In this document: piece by piece, positions 25,379 to 34,228 of the stretch
How the letters are laid out: each line of letters begins with the position of its first letter
Numbering within the stretch: position 1 is the first letter of the stretch
Assembly (NCBI GenBank): GCA_020350725.1
Contig: CP070719.1
Coordinates: 2,720,095-2,757,767 of the forward strand
Source of the DNA: a bacterium
GTDB lineage: Bacteria; BMS3Abin14
Direction of reading: 5' to 3'
Length of the DNA: 37,673 bases
The notes under the pieces: model-generated
Database searches by the model: none
Seen by the model: only the letters and a program-made list of their open reading frames with translations
What the model was told of the DNA's origin: nothing
Program-made: the position numbers and the translations under genes

Positions 25379-25660
25379 TTGACAAACCGAACCCCCGATA
25401 ACTAATCTTTTAGACCTAAAAGGGGTCTTCCGAAGAATGGGGAAGAGGGGTGGCCTTTTTAGAAAATACCGGGAACGATCCAACCCCCGCAGAGCTTTTT
25501 CATCAATAGAGCAGCTCCGCTTTCTGCCTGGAGATCAGGTAATCTTCCCCATTCCACCGGTGCAGGCGAGGTAGGTGGCGGCCCTCGCTATGCCGCCTTC
25601 GGCGCAAAACCTTCCCTGTCCGCAGGCAGGGGACAGGCGATTGAGGGCCGACTGGAACTG
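25379..25660 (+). ncRNA. Possible structured RNA region (unassigned)
   Basis: A 530-base gap (25271-25800) without a credible gene is dense in complementary arms. TTGACA at 25379-25384 could be a -35. GAATGGGGAAGA (25435-25446) pairs perfectly with TCTTCCCCATTC (25543-25554), enclosing GCAGA/TCTGC and CCTG/CAGG stems. A second module has GGCCCTC (25580-25586) with GAGGGCC (25643-25649) around CCTGTCC/GGACAGG (25615-25637). Motifs of RNase P, tmRNA, SRP and tRNA are absent. This may be an RNA gene, a long leader of the next gene, or chance pairing in GC-rich DNA. Confidence 0.22.
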
Positions 25661-25721
25661 GGAAGCAGGGGGGCGGTCGGCACAGGAAAAGGGTTTCAAA
25701 GCGAATAGAAGATTTTTAGGG

Positions 25722-25727
25722 TATAAT
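25722..25727 (+). promoter_or_regulatory. Candidate -10 box TATAAT
   Basis: A perfect TATAAT in an AT-rich patch about 100 bases upstream of the nuclease-fold gene. No good -35 is visible at 16-18 bases. Confidence 0.35.
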
Positions 25728-25827
25728 AATAGTATGGTGCAGGGTCCCGCAGAGGCGCCCTGCGGGGACAGGCTGTCGGTCTGGCTTCGCGGAACGGCAT
25801 GTGGGAGGAAAAGAGAGGGGAGTGTCT

Positions 25828-27114
25828 TTGGCCGCTAATCCCACTACAGACCTCGTGAAGAGCACGAGGGGAAAATACCTTTTCAGTACGTGCGACCTGA
25901 ACTCGACGCTTGCCGTCTACAGAAAGATCATCGACCAACGTGTCGAATCCATTCCGAAGAGCCAGCTTCTCTCCTATCCCATTGACGCATTGGCTGAGCA
26001 TGTCGCCTCGATCATCGAGATCGAGCCTCTGGAGATCTACGAGGAGAAAAAAGTCGTCAGCAGGCAGAGGATCGATATCGGCGTCGACGTCCTGCCGGCA
26101 GGCGGGGGCAGGCTGGACGGGAGTGCAGGGGGGATCAAGGGAACGAGGGTAACGATATCCATACCGTTCACGGGCTACCCTCACCTCTGGATGTTGAGGC
26201 CGAGTCAGTACATCAACAATCCGCCAAAGGCGAGGATCCGCAAAGGCAGCGGTGAAGCGCACGGTTTTATCGACATAGTCCTTGACCAACCCTTCGATGA
26301 AGGGGTGGAAAATCTCAAATATCAGTTAAATAGAATCATCAGTGCCATCAAATTCTATGTCAATTACCAGAGATCGGAGATCGACCAGTTCAACGTGCAC
26401 CTGTCGGAACGGGTGAAGGCCGCGCTGAGGGACAGAAGCAGGAAGTTGCAGCAGCCCGGGACTGCCCGGGCCGAAGAACCGGAGGAGAAAAGCGGCCGGG
26501 CAACGCACGACTATAAGCCGATCATAATGAGCGAAAAGATTCCCAGGCCGATCAGGCCATATCGTGACAGGGTGACCGACCACAGCGACCAGACCCTCTC
26601 CGACAGGGATTATGAGATGGTGTTGAATATTCTGAGGAACACGGGGAGGAACTTCGAGAGAACCCGGGAGGCGCTGGTCAGATATGACGAGGAGATCCTC
26701 AGGGATATCATGGCGAGCAGCTTGAACAATGTCTTCAAACGCCAGGCCAGCAGCGAGGTCTTCCGGCGTGTCGGTAAGACGGACATCCAGATCGAGGAAG
26801 AGGGAAGGCCGGCCTTCGTGGCAGGGTGCAAGGTCTGGCGGGGCCCCAACGAACTGCTGCGGTCCGTCGATCAGCTGTCGGAATATTTAAACCTGAGAGT
26901 CTGCAAGACCGCCCTTGTTTTTTTCAACACCAATTACGCCGGGGCCTCGCGTCTTCTGGATGAAATTCCCTTTGCCTTCAGCGGGCATTCGAGTTTCCGG
27001 AAACAATTGACTGTCGGCGGGCAGGGAGAGTGGCGCTTTCTGATCAATTCTCCCTTTGACGAGCACATGGAGGCCGTGGTCCACATCTTCCTCTTTAATA
27101 TGCCTGCCGGTTGA
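25828..27114 (+). CDS. Uncharacterised protein with C-terminal PD-(D/E)xK-like domain, active-site Glu apparently lost
   Basis: About 428 residues from the TTG at 25828, which has GAGAGGGGA six bases upstream; GTG codons at 25801 and 25822 are alternatives. The N-terminal 200 residues are a predicted soluble alpha/beta domain of unknown type, followed by a charged linker (RPIRPYRDRVTD). The last 130 residues look like a restriction-endonuclease-like domain: KTDIQIEEEGRPAFVAGCKVWRGPNELL, then QLSEYL and KTALVFFN. Relatives usually have AECKxW at the catalytic strand. Here GCA GGG TGC AAG encodes A-G-C-K, so Glu is Gly (one base from GAG). Either a degenerate nuclease or a genuine variant; sequencing error is possible. 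The TDI Asp and the Lys remain. Confidence 0.82.
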   Translation: MAANPTTDLVKSTRGKYLFSTCDLNSTLAVYRKIIDQRVESIPKSQLLSYPIDALAEHVASIIEIEPLEIYEEKKVVSRQRIDIGVDVLPAGGGRLDGSAGGIKGTRVTISIPFTGYPHLWMLRPSQYINNPPKARIRKGSGEAHGFIDIVLDQPFDEGVENLKYQLNRIISAIKFYVNYQRSEIDQFNVHLSERVKAALRDRSRKLQQPGTARAEEPEEKSGRATHDYKPIIMSEKIPRPIRPYRDRVTDHSDQTLSDRDYEMVLNILRNTGRNFERTREALVRYDEEILRDIMASSLNNVFKRQASSEVFRRVGKTDIQIEEEGRPAFVAGCKVWRGPNELLRSVDQLSEYLNLRVCKTALVFFNTNYAGASRLLDEIPFAFSGHSSFRKQLTVGGQGEWRFLINSPFDEHMEAVVHIFLFNMPAG

Positions 27115-27564
27115 GCGCACCTCCCCCCCTGCCGCCTCCGGGTGAAGCCGCGAGTCGGCCTGCCCAAACTCAATCGAGGCACACCCCACCGGCCACCGAG
27201 GGCTCGATGGCGACCGCCGGGCAAATGTAATCCCCGCCCGACAGTACCGAGATCCCCCATCCCCGCTGGAATTCAGGTTCCTCCCGACAAATACCCTTCC
27301 CATGACCACGACCGAGCCGGCCTTCACCGGATCGGTCCGCCTGATCCGGGCTGGGGTACGTGTCCGTCACGGTCAGGGGGTTGTCGCCGATAATTGCTTT
27401 CAGAGCTCCAGCTGATATGATTTAAGGGAAGGAGGTCAGGCATGGGCCTGGTCTCCATATTTCCGCGACCGTCCCGGCCGCCGAAGGCTGTGGGTATAGT
27501 CAACTTTCCGTCTCGGAACATCATTCAGGAAATGCGCATCGCGGAATGCTTCAAGGAGCAGATC
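27115..27564. other. Noncoding gap with candidate promoter before the dioxygenase gene
   Basis: Roughly 300 bases without a supported gene, then at 27413-27421 an extended -10 TGATATGAT with TTGCTT 16 bases upstream. The predicted start near 27428 is only about 14 bases before an in-frame ATG (27442) with AAGGAGG six bases before it. A minus-strand frame at 27170-27370 lacks a site and is not called. Confidence 0.4.
27413..27421 (+). promoter_or_regulatory. Candidate extended -10 promoter TGATATGAT
   Basis: TG-A-TATGAT with a weak TTGCTT 16 bases upstream; transcription would start near 27428, just before AAGGAGG and the ATG at 27442. Confidence 0.4.
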
Positions 27565-28038
27565 ATGATCATCCGCCGTCTGTCGTTTCTGGTCCTGGTT
27601 CTTATCACCTTTGTCCAGTCCCCCGTTGTCTTACAGGCCCAGTCATCATGTCCTCCGACAGCCCCCGACGCCGAGGGGCCCTTCTACAAGCCTTCGGTTC
27701 CCCTGCGCGACAGGACGGGCAGCGGCCTGGTGATCTCGGGAAAGGTCCTGGCCGCGGATTCCTGTCTGCCGATCCCCGGTTCCCGGGTGGAGTGGTGGCA
27801 GGCCAATCCCCAGGGCTCCTACGATGATGCCCACCGAGGCGCTCTGATCACGGACTCCGCAGGGGAGTACCGCCTGGAGACCGACGTTCCGCCACCCTAT
27901 TACGGCCGACCGCCCCACGTCCACTTCAAGATCATGGCACCCGGGTACAGCACCCTCACCACCCAGATCTACCCCGGAAAGGGCGAGGTAAAGATGACCT
28001 TCGACTTCGTCCTGATGACGGTCACTGGAAGAAGGTAG
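27565..28038 (+). CDS. Exported intradiol ring-cleavage dioxygenase family protein
   Basis: A 157-residue protein from the ATG at 27565 (AAGGAG six bases upstream), giving a clean signal peptide (residues 1-26, LSFLVLVLITFVQSPVVLQA). An alternative in-frame ATG at 27442 with a very good AAGGAGG would add 41 residues before it. The mature chain has the intradiol dioxygenase core: TAPDAEGPFYKPSVPLR, VEWWQANPQGSYDD, GEYRLETDVPPPYYGRPPHVHFKI, TTQIYP. It keeps Tyr and H-x-H residues expected of the non-haem Fe(III) site. Intradiol enzymes open catechol-type rings; export is unusual for classical catabolic ones. A substrate cannot be assigned. Confidence 0.88.
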   Translation: MIIRRLSFLVLVLITFVQSPVVLQAQSSCPPTAPDAEGPFYKPSVPLRDRTGSGLVISGKVLAADSCLPIPGSRVEWWQANPQGSYDDAHRGALITDSAGEYRLETDVPPPYYGRPPHVHFKIMAPGYSTLTTQIYPGKGEVKMTFDFVLMTVTGRR

Positions 28039-28278
28039 ACCGGCCGGGAAAGATGAACCGGGTTCCCTCGTCTTTACAGGTGAGTCGTCACTGAAACGGC
28101 CAGCGGCCGGAAACCCATGCCAGGGATCTGCGTCGACACGATCGATTCCGGGCGGTGCGGGAGTGTGTGGGATAAGCGTGGAGAGATAGCGTCCCCCTGC
28201 CAAAAAAGCTCGCGGGGGACGGTTGACGTATCCGTGAAAGGGACGTTTGTCCCCTTTCCGAGGAAAGGACCGTGACGG

Positions 28279-29037
28279 ATGGATGATGTCCTGTTGAGGC
28301 AACACCGCGAGTTCCTCAAGGACTCGCTGCGCAAGGAGGTCGACTTCTCCCGAACCGACCAGCAGAAGGGGCTTTCCGCACCGCCCATCGAGAAGCCGTT
28401 CGACGGCAACGCGCCCCGCATCGGTCTCCCCCCCCGCGACCAATGGAGTGCATACATAGCTCAGCCCGATCTGGTGTCCGCCATGTCGAACAGGAAGAGC
28501 AGGAGGCGATTCTCATCCTCACCGCTGTCCCTGGCCGAGCTGTCATTTCTGCTGTGGTCCACCCAGGGGATCAGGAGGGTCGTCAATCCGGCCGTCTCCC
28601 TGAGGACGGTTCCCTCGGCGGGGGCCCGGCACAGTTTCGAGACCTATATCTTCGCGGGAAACGTTGAGGGGGTGGAGACCGGCCTTTACCGCTTCCTTCC
28701 GGTGGAGGAAGAGATCCTCTTCCTCGGCCCGCTGGAAGACATGGGGGAACGGCTGACCCGGGCCTGTTTCGGTCAGCGGTTCGTGGGCGCCGCAGCCGCA
28801 ACGTTCGTCTGGACGACAATCCCCTACCGGATGGAGTGGAGGTACTCGCTGTCGGCCCACCGGGTGATCCTCATGGACGTGGGCCATGTCTGTCAGAACC
28901 TCTACCTGGCATGTGAGGCCATCGGGGCCGGCACCTGCGCCGTGGCCGCCTATGACCAGGAGGCCATGGACCGCCTCATCGGCGTGGACGGATGGGACGA
29001 ATTTGCCGTCTACCTCGCTCCGGTGGGAAAGGTGTGA
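28279..29037 (+). CDS. SagB/ThcOx-type nitroreductase family oxidoreductase
   Basis: A 252-residue soluble protein, ATG at 28279. The nitroreductase core begins at NRKSRRRFSSSPLSLAELSFLLWSTQGIRR. PSAGARHSFETYIF, GLYRFLPVEE, FVGAAAATFVWTTI, DVGHVCQNLYLACEAIGAGTCAVAAYD and the closing YLAPVGKV are all standard for the FMN-binding SagB-like branch. Such enzymes oxidise azoline rings or reduce small molecules. No peptide-modification genes are nearby, so a stand-alone role is likely. An AAAGGGAC...GTCCCCTTT inverted repeat lies 35 bases upstream. Confidence 0.92.
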   Translation: MDDVLLRQHREFLKDSLRKEVDFSRTDQQKGLSAPPIEKPFDGNAPRIGLPPRDQWSAYIAQPDLVSAMSNRKSRRRFSSSPLSLAELSFLLWSTQGIRRVVNPAVSLRTVPSAGARHSFETYIFAGNVEGVETGLYRFLPVEEEILFLGPLEDMGERLTRACFGQRFVGAAAATFVWTTIPYRMEWRYSLSAHRVILMDVGHVCQNLYLACEAIGAGTCAVAAYDQEAMDRLIGVDGWDEFAVYLAPVGKV

Positions 29038-29179
29038 CAGGAAATCCAATAGGAAAGCCGCACGGGCCTCACCACGCAACCATCGTGGGGATGACCCCTG
29101 CGGCGCAGGGTAGATCTTGCAGTGCCCTGACCCGGGATCTCTACAGTTGAAGCCGAAGATCTCCGATGCCGGGGCCTTT

Positions 29180-29377
29180 TCAGGCGAACCCCGTGGGTCC
29201 GTCAAGGGTCCTGGTGCTCCCCTCGCTGGTGAGTTCCGCCGCTCTTCTTCCATTCCTGAGCGCAACTGCGATCAGGGAGAAGATGGTCCTGAAAAAACTG
29301 TATATCCTCATATCCGCCACCTGCCTCCTTGGTAAGATTTTTGCCCGATCCTGCACCTCTTCCAATGTCCTCTCCAC
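29180..29377 (-). CDS. Putative 65-residue protein with one membrane-helix-like segment
   Basis: A short minus-strand gene from the GTG at 29377, with GGAGGGAGG ending five bases upstream. Codon use (AGG, GAG, ATC) resembles that of the real genes nearby. The sequence has a charged N-terminal helix (RTLEEVQDRAKILPRRQVADM) and a central hydrophobic stretch IYSFFRTIFSLIAVAL, then a charged tail. No family is recognised. It lies between the minus-strand terminator (29529) and the nitroreductase, so it would have its own transcript. A longer frame to 29443 has no site. The rest of 29038-29865 holds only hairpins (GAACCCG..CGGGTTC at about 29411). Confidence 0.4.
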   Translation of the reverse strand: MERTLEEVQDRAKILPRRQVADMRIYSFFRTIFSLIAVALRNGRRAAELTSEGSTRTLDGPTGFA

Positions 29378-29528
29378 TCTCGCCTCCCTCCATGGCCCCC
29401 CCGGGTGATTGAGGAACCCGCCGGTGCCGTTTCCGGGTTCCATTCATTCAAGCGTTTGTCCTCTTTGGGCTACGGCTCCTCTGCGGAGCTCAACTCATCG
29501 GCTCTGTCCGCAGAAGGCCAGACGCCAG

Positions 29529-29567
29529 AAAAAGCCGTTCGACCGGGTTCCTCCGGATCGAACGGCT
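29529..29567 (-). terminator. Rho-independent terminator for the BTAD regulator gene
   Basis: On the minus strand, AGCCGTTCGA...TCGAACGGCT (29567-29533) forms a ten-base stem with inner CCGG pairing, followed by TTTTTC (29533-29528). It lies about 300 bases after the regulator stop at 29866. A second stem GCCGGGC/GCCCGGC (29701-29721) lies between, without a T-run in that direction. Confidence 0.75.
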
Positions 29568-29865
29568 GTCCGGCTGATTCTTCAGCCTGCCCCATGACCC
29601 TGGCGCCAGCTCTCCTATAGAGCTGCCCCCAATCCGTCTCCAGGAATGTCCTGAGACCATCCCTGCCCCCAATGCCCTGTTTTCCAGAAGATCTTCCCGA
29701 GCCGGGCATCCCCAGCCCGGCCGGTTTGTATTAATTATGGTACCTAGGGGCTTTCATCTGGCATACGGATGGGAAAAAAAGTGAAAAAATCCTGCCGATG
29801 CGGAGGTGGGTGAGAGACTGAAGGGGAGGATACCGGCAAACCGGCAGAGACAGGGTGGCAAGGGA

Positions 29866-32800
29866 TCACCCCGACGGAGGACGGAGCTTTGTGTAAAGAG
29901 TTTTTATCCTCTGCTCAGGCTCGATTCCGTAGACGGTGGACAGGATTTTTCGGCACCGTCTGTAGGTCTCTATCCCCTCACTCCTCCGTCCCGTCCTTTC
30001 ATAGCAGGCCAGGAGCCGGTGCCAGACGTTTTGCGACGCGGGATAGAGGTCCAACGCCTTTCGGTAGCAATCGATGGCCCGTTCGTGATCACCCTTTTCC
30101 TCCAGACAGGTCCCAAAATCATCCACAAGCTTGAGGTATTTGTCCAGTGTCCTCTCCCTTGTAGCAATCGTCCAGGCCTCCGCTTCGTCGTCCGGGAGAA
30201 ACACCCCCCGGAAGAGGGCCAGGGCTGCCGGGACAGTCGGGTTGTGCCGGTCGTCTGGAGTTACCCGGTACGGTGATGGGACTGTCTCGAAGGACCAGAC
30301 GTCTACCCAGCAGAGACCGGGATTGAGGGTCAACTTTCCACCCTTCAGTTCGATTATGTCCTCGATATCCAGGAGTTTTCGCAGTCGGTACAGGGCAGTC
30401 TCGAGGTTGCCGTGGGCGGTGTCGCCCCTGGAATCGGGCCACAGGGCTTCGGCCATCCTCTCGATGGAGACCTTTTGCCCCCCCATGGCGATGAGCGCTT
30501 TGAGCAGGTCCAGGGGCCTCTTTTGGACCTTGCCGGTGAAGGTTAAGGGTTCTCCGTCCCTTACCATGTCGAAGCGTCCCAAAGTGTAGACCCTCAGCGG
30601 CCAGGGCCACCACTCCATCTCAGGATAGGAACCCGGTGGAACCAGCCTGCGCCTCCGGATGACTTCCACCACGTGGTCCGTCTCCACACCGTCGTGAAGA
30701 GCGGCTGAGCAAAGCCGGGACATGACTGCGGGCCGCCAGAGCGGAGCGTTGAACAGGCCGTTTTCCCTGGCCAGGGAAAAGCATTTTCTCAGGTTACTTC
30801 TTAACTTGGCGCGTTCTCCTGTGTTCAGGTACAGCCAGGAAAGGGCCAGGTGGGCCTGATGAAGGACATGCTTCGACCCCATCCTCCGCCCTTCAAGGAG
30901 GACTCCGGCAAGCAGCTCCCGAGCTTCCCGGTATTGTTGCTGTTGAATTAAGCAGTGCGCTTTGCCGAGGCAGCCGAGGGAAATGAAAAAGGGAGCACCG
31001 GTTTCCCTGCCGGTCCTGAAGCACTCATCCATCGTGTGTGAGGCCTGATGGGGGTTTTCGCCGTACAGGGCGAGCCAGCCCTCGAAGAGGAGAAATTGGA
31101 TTCGCTGGAGCGGGTTGTCCAGATCAAGATCTTCACGACAGCGCTTAAGGAACTTCTCCGCCTTACCGATGTCACCGTCGCTCAGGGCGGCGCAGGCGCC
31201 CCTGATGTCCAGGATACCGTCCAGCAGGTGAAAACCGGTTCCGGCCGCTTCCCTGAAACCCTCCTCGACTGTGTCAAGGCTGGCCCTGGTTTCGCCGGTG
31301 AAGAACTGGAATACGGCGAGGAGCGTTCGGAACCAGATTCCCTCTACCGGGGTAAGATCCGGAGCTTCCAGGACGGATGACATATACGATAAATAGTGCT
31401 CAGCCTCTTTGATGAGACCCACTCGGATGAGGTAGTTCAAGAGGGCTCCCAGGAGGGTCCGTGAGTAAGGGGTGCCCTGCCCTTCGCCGAGGAGGATCCT
31501 GGCCCGGTCGACCCAGGGTGAAATTTCCGCCCGATAGGGCCTGGCATTGAAGTGTGCATAGAGGATCGGCGGTAGCACCTGCAACTCGATGTCCTCAGAG
31601 GGAAAACCGCCCAGTCTGTCATGCATCTGGTAAAACCTGTCGATACAGACAGACAGCTCCTGGACGTCTCCCCCGTAGTAGATGAGGCAGTTGACCAGCG
31701 CCGTCAGGGACAGCCACATGCCGGTCAGGTCCTGCCGGTGGCTCAGGGCGCCGTGGGCCGCGGCGAGGATCTTCCCGGCGGCACGTCGGTCGCTGTGCAT
31801 GAGGCCGATACCCTTCCAGTACTGCAGCCAGGGATTGTCCGACATGCAATGGTCCGGCAGGGCATCCAACCAGCCTGCCAGGGTTTCCAACCGTCCGGTG
31901 CGGATCATGTGCTCCGCCCGGTTCAGGATCAGGTCTTCAATTCCTTTCTGATCGCCGGCCTCCAGGAGAAGCTCCGCCGCCGCACCGTATTGATCATCCT
32001 CCATGAGGACGCGGGCGCTCGATCGCATCAGCCTTGCATATTGACCGGGGGCAAGGGATTCAACAGCCTTGGCCCTGAGAAACTCGCTGAACATGGAGTG
32101 GTACCGGTAGCGCGGCTGCTCCTGATCCAGGCGGAAGGTGAAGAGGTTGTGATCGCAGAGGTAAGACAGGATGCGGTCGGCGCGGGTCACGCCGGTCAAT
32201 TTCTCCGCCATGGACGGTGTCATTGTGGGCAGGCAGCACGTTCGAAAGAGAAAATCCCTGATCTCGGCCTCTACCCTGTGCCAGATCTCACCGACGAAGT
32301 ATTTGGTGATGTCCTGAAAGCCTCCAAGTGAAATCAGGACGGGAGGGGAGCTATCCATGAATCCCCCCTCGAGGGTGAGGACCAGTCCCGCGATCCAGCC
32401 CTCCAGGCGGGAGTGGAGTTCCAATGCCTGTTCCTCGCTCAACCTCCCCTTACCCAGAGTGACCGACACCCGCAGGAACTCGTCTTTCGTCAGCTGCATG
32501 TCCTCCCACCCGATGACGGAAAGGCTGCCGGAAGACCTGAGCCGATAGAAGGAGGGGGGAGGTTTCCGTCGGCTGATGATCACCACGGTGACGCTCTCCG
32601 GAGCTCTGGTCAGCCCGTCCAGGATGACCCGATGGAGGGGCGCCCGATCGCCCACTTCCTGGAAGTTCTCCAGGACGAGAAGGCCGGGCTTCGCCATCCG
32701 GTCAAAAAGATCTTCGAAGAACCGGAAAGTGAACCGGGACAGACCTGCCATGTAGTCCGGGGTGAGGACCGGCAAGGGTTTTCCTTTGCCCCGACAGATC

Positions 32801-33060
32801 CCGCTGCCGGCGATCCCCAGGTAGTAGAAGAAGTTGGCGACATCCGTGTCCCCCCTGTCCATCTGGTACCAGACGGCGGACATTCTGCGACACTCGATGT
32901 AGCTTGAAATAAGGTGGGTTTTTCCCGCCCCGCCGGGACCCGACACCCAGATAGCCGGCCCCTTGATCCCCTCATCCAGTTTTTTGAAAAGCCTCTCCGG
33001 AGGAGGGACTCCTCCGGCGGCGGGCCCGGTGATCTTGGCTATTGGAGGGTGCATCCTCAT
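29866..33060 (-). CDS. Large STAND-ATPase / TPR / BTAD transcriptional regulator
   Basis: A 1064-residue protein on the minus strand, start ATG at 33060 (a GTG one codon earlier and an ATG two codons later are alternatives; no strong site). N-terminal NTPase: Walker A GPGGAGKT (41-48), Walker B LLVLENF near 128, and the MalT-like sensor region (VVIISRRKPPPSFYRLR). Residues about 350-800 are TPR helices. C-terminal: an OmpR-type winged-helix domain (about 823-900, LYTLGRF-like YTLGRFDMVRDG...PLDLLKALIAMGGQKVSIERMAEALWPD) followed by a BTAD domain (about 905-1064). This is the SARP/LAL-type family, which senses a ligand through TPRs and ATPase. Its target is unknown. Confidence 0.92.
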   Translation of the reverse strand: MRMHPPIAKITGPAAGGVPPPERLFKKLDEGIKGPAIWVSGPGGAGKTHLISSYIECRRMSAVWYQMDRGDTDVANFFYYLGIAGSGICRGKGKPLPVLTPDYMAGLSRFTFRFFEDLFDRMAKPGLLVLENFQEVGDRAPLHRVILDGLTRAPESVTVVIISRRKPPPSFYRLRSSGSLSVIGWEDMQLTKDEFLRVSVTLGKGRLSEEQALELHSRLEGWIAGLVLTLEGGFMDSSPPVLISLGGFQDITKYFVGEIWHRVEAEIRDFLFRTCCLPTMTPSMAEKLTGVTRADRILSYLCDHNLFTFRLDQEQPRYRYHSMFSEFLRAKAVESLAPGQYARLMRSSARVLMEDDQYGAAAELLLEAGDQKGIEDLILNRAEHMIRTGRLETLAGWLDALPDHCMSDNPWLQYWKGIGLMHSDRRAAGKILAAAHGALSHRQDLTGMWLSLTALVNCLIYYGGDVQELSVCIDRFYQMHDRLGGFPSEDIELQVLPPILYAHFNARPYRAEISPWVDRARILLGEGQGTPYSRTLLGALLNYLIRVGLIKEAEHYLSYMSSVLEAPDLTPVEGIWFRTLLAVFQFFTGETRASLDTVEEGFREAAGTGFHLLDGILDIRGACAALSDGDIGKAEKFLKRCREDLDLDNPLQRIQFLLFEGWLALYGENPHQASHTMDECFRTGRETGAPFFISLGCLGKAHCLIQQQQYREARELLAGVLLEGRRMGSKHVLHQAHLALSWLYLNTGERAKLRSNLRKCFSLARENGLFNAPLWRPAVMSRLCSAALHDGVETDHVVEVIRRRRLVPPGSYPEMEWWPWPLRVYTLGRFDMVRDGEPLTFTGKVQKRPLDLLKALIAMGGQKVSIERMAEALWPDSRGDTAHGNLETALYRLRKLLDIEDIIELKGGKLTLNPGLCWVDVWSFETVPSPYRVTPDDRHNPTVPAALALFRGVFLPDDEAEAWTIATRERTLDKYLKLVDDFGTCLEEKGDHERAIDCYRKALDLYPASQNVWHRLLACYERTGRRSEGIETYRRCRKILSTVYGIEPEQRIKTLYTKLRPPSG

Positions 33061-33874
33061 CACCCGGCGGGAATGGCTTCCTTCGCCAATTCCCTTTTCC
33101 CTCTCCGATCTAAGCCAGGACGGGTACGGCGGAAGGGTCCGGTGAAATCTCCAGTCTGCTGTTTTAAAGTCCTAGCTGACCGAATGACAGGTTGAACTCG
33201 GGGTAAGCGAATGGGAAGGGAACCTCAAATGGCATCAGGGACAGGATCCGGCTTCCCGATACCTCCGGAAGATAAAAGAGACGTGATGGAATTTCGGTTG
33301 AAAGGCCCCCAGAACAAACTCCCAAGATACCCCTCCTCCCGCCCAGGCAGAGTCGATCTTTATCAATATGTACCCAGACGAATCCCCCAATAAAGAAAGA
33401 ATTTCTCTTAAAAGTATAACCCTCTGGTCTCGTATTGCAATGGAGGTCTGGTCAGGGGAAGCAGGTAACCGGAGCGTGGGGGGAGTCGGGTCTAAACGTC
33501 CTCACAGGAGAACATGCCGGTGCTCGCCGAAGATTTTTGCCGAAAGAGGCAGGCCGGGTAAGGTGTTGTATTTTCATTGTTTTTCGCCCGCCCATTTCCA
33601 TTTTACCGCTTTCAGGGTCTCCGCCCGGGGGGGGCGGGCCGGACTTTATCCTTTTTAAAATCGACAGGCTCTTATATATTAATATCAGGAGTCAGCTGAA
33701 ACGCATTTGTGGGGCATTTCCATCTACTCCACACACCCTCAGGCAGAGGTTTCGTCCCATCCGACCTGTTCTGAATACTGTCGGAGAAAAAACCGAGGGA
33801 GACCGCCCGGACAGCGTTTCGGACGGCCCCACAGGGGAGAGGGTTGGGTCATTTTTCCAGAAGGATTCCAGGTC
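33061..33874. other. Large noncoding gap upstream of the regulator
   Basis: The roughly 810 bases between the divergent regulator (minus) and the small gene at 33875 contain no supported gene. The middle is AT-rich (33655-33690, TTATATATTAATATC), with a G-run stem CCGCCC/GGGCGG (about 33623) followed by a T-rich stretch. Reading frames across it are low-complexity and lack sites. It probably holds the promoters of both flanking genes. Confidence 0.45.
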
Positions 33875-34087
33875 ATGGCTTTAGGGGAGGCCCTGAGCCT
33901 ATACATCAAGTACCCGGCGAGTAAGGAACCCGATGAAGCGCTCCTCGTAAAGATGGTGCGGAGGTTCGGCAGGGCGAAGGGTAAGGGAGCCTGCTTCCAC
34001 GTCGTCGTGGACCGCTGGCAGCGGGTCCTGGACGAAGACGGCCTGCCCATCGACAGGATCGCTGTGGACGCAACCCTCGGCCGATGA
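33875..34087 (+). CDS. Small uncharacterised protein
   Basis: A 70-residue frame from the ATG at 33875, with AAGGA nine bases upstream. The sequence alternates helix (GEALSLYIKYPASKEPDEALLVKMVRRFGRAKGKG) and strand (ACFHVVVDRWQRVLDEDGLPIDRIAVDATLG). No family is recognised. It precedes the HD-GYP gene by 141 bases with a CCTGTC...GACAGG stem between. Codon use looks normal; the upstream extension to 33707 has no site. Moderate confidence as a real gene. Confidence 0.5.
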   Translation: MALGEALSLYIKYPASKEPDEALLVKMVRRFGRAKGKGACFHVVVDRWQRVLDEDGLPIDRIAVDATLGR

Positions 34088-34228
34088 TCCTCGCCCTGAT
34101 CGAAAAGGACCGAACCCCTTTGGTGGCAATGGATAAAACCTTTTCCGGTCTTTTGGACCTGTCCCGGGGACCCATTTTCGACAGGTTCTGTTAATCTTCC
34201 ACTGTACTCCTGGCATCCGGGGAGGAGC

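Noticed and set aside
27170-27370. Small minus-strand protein (66 codons) before the dioxygenase
   Set aside because: No ribosome binding site, GTG start only, and no recognisable domain; left unassigned.
33435-33884. 149-codon frame upstream of the small gene at 33875
   Set aside because: Low-complexity, no site, covers AT-rich likely promoter sequence.
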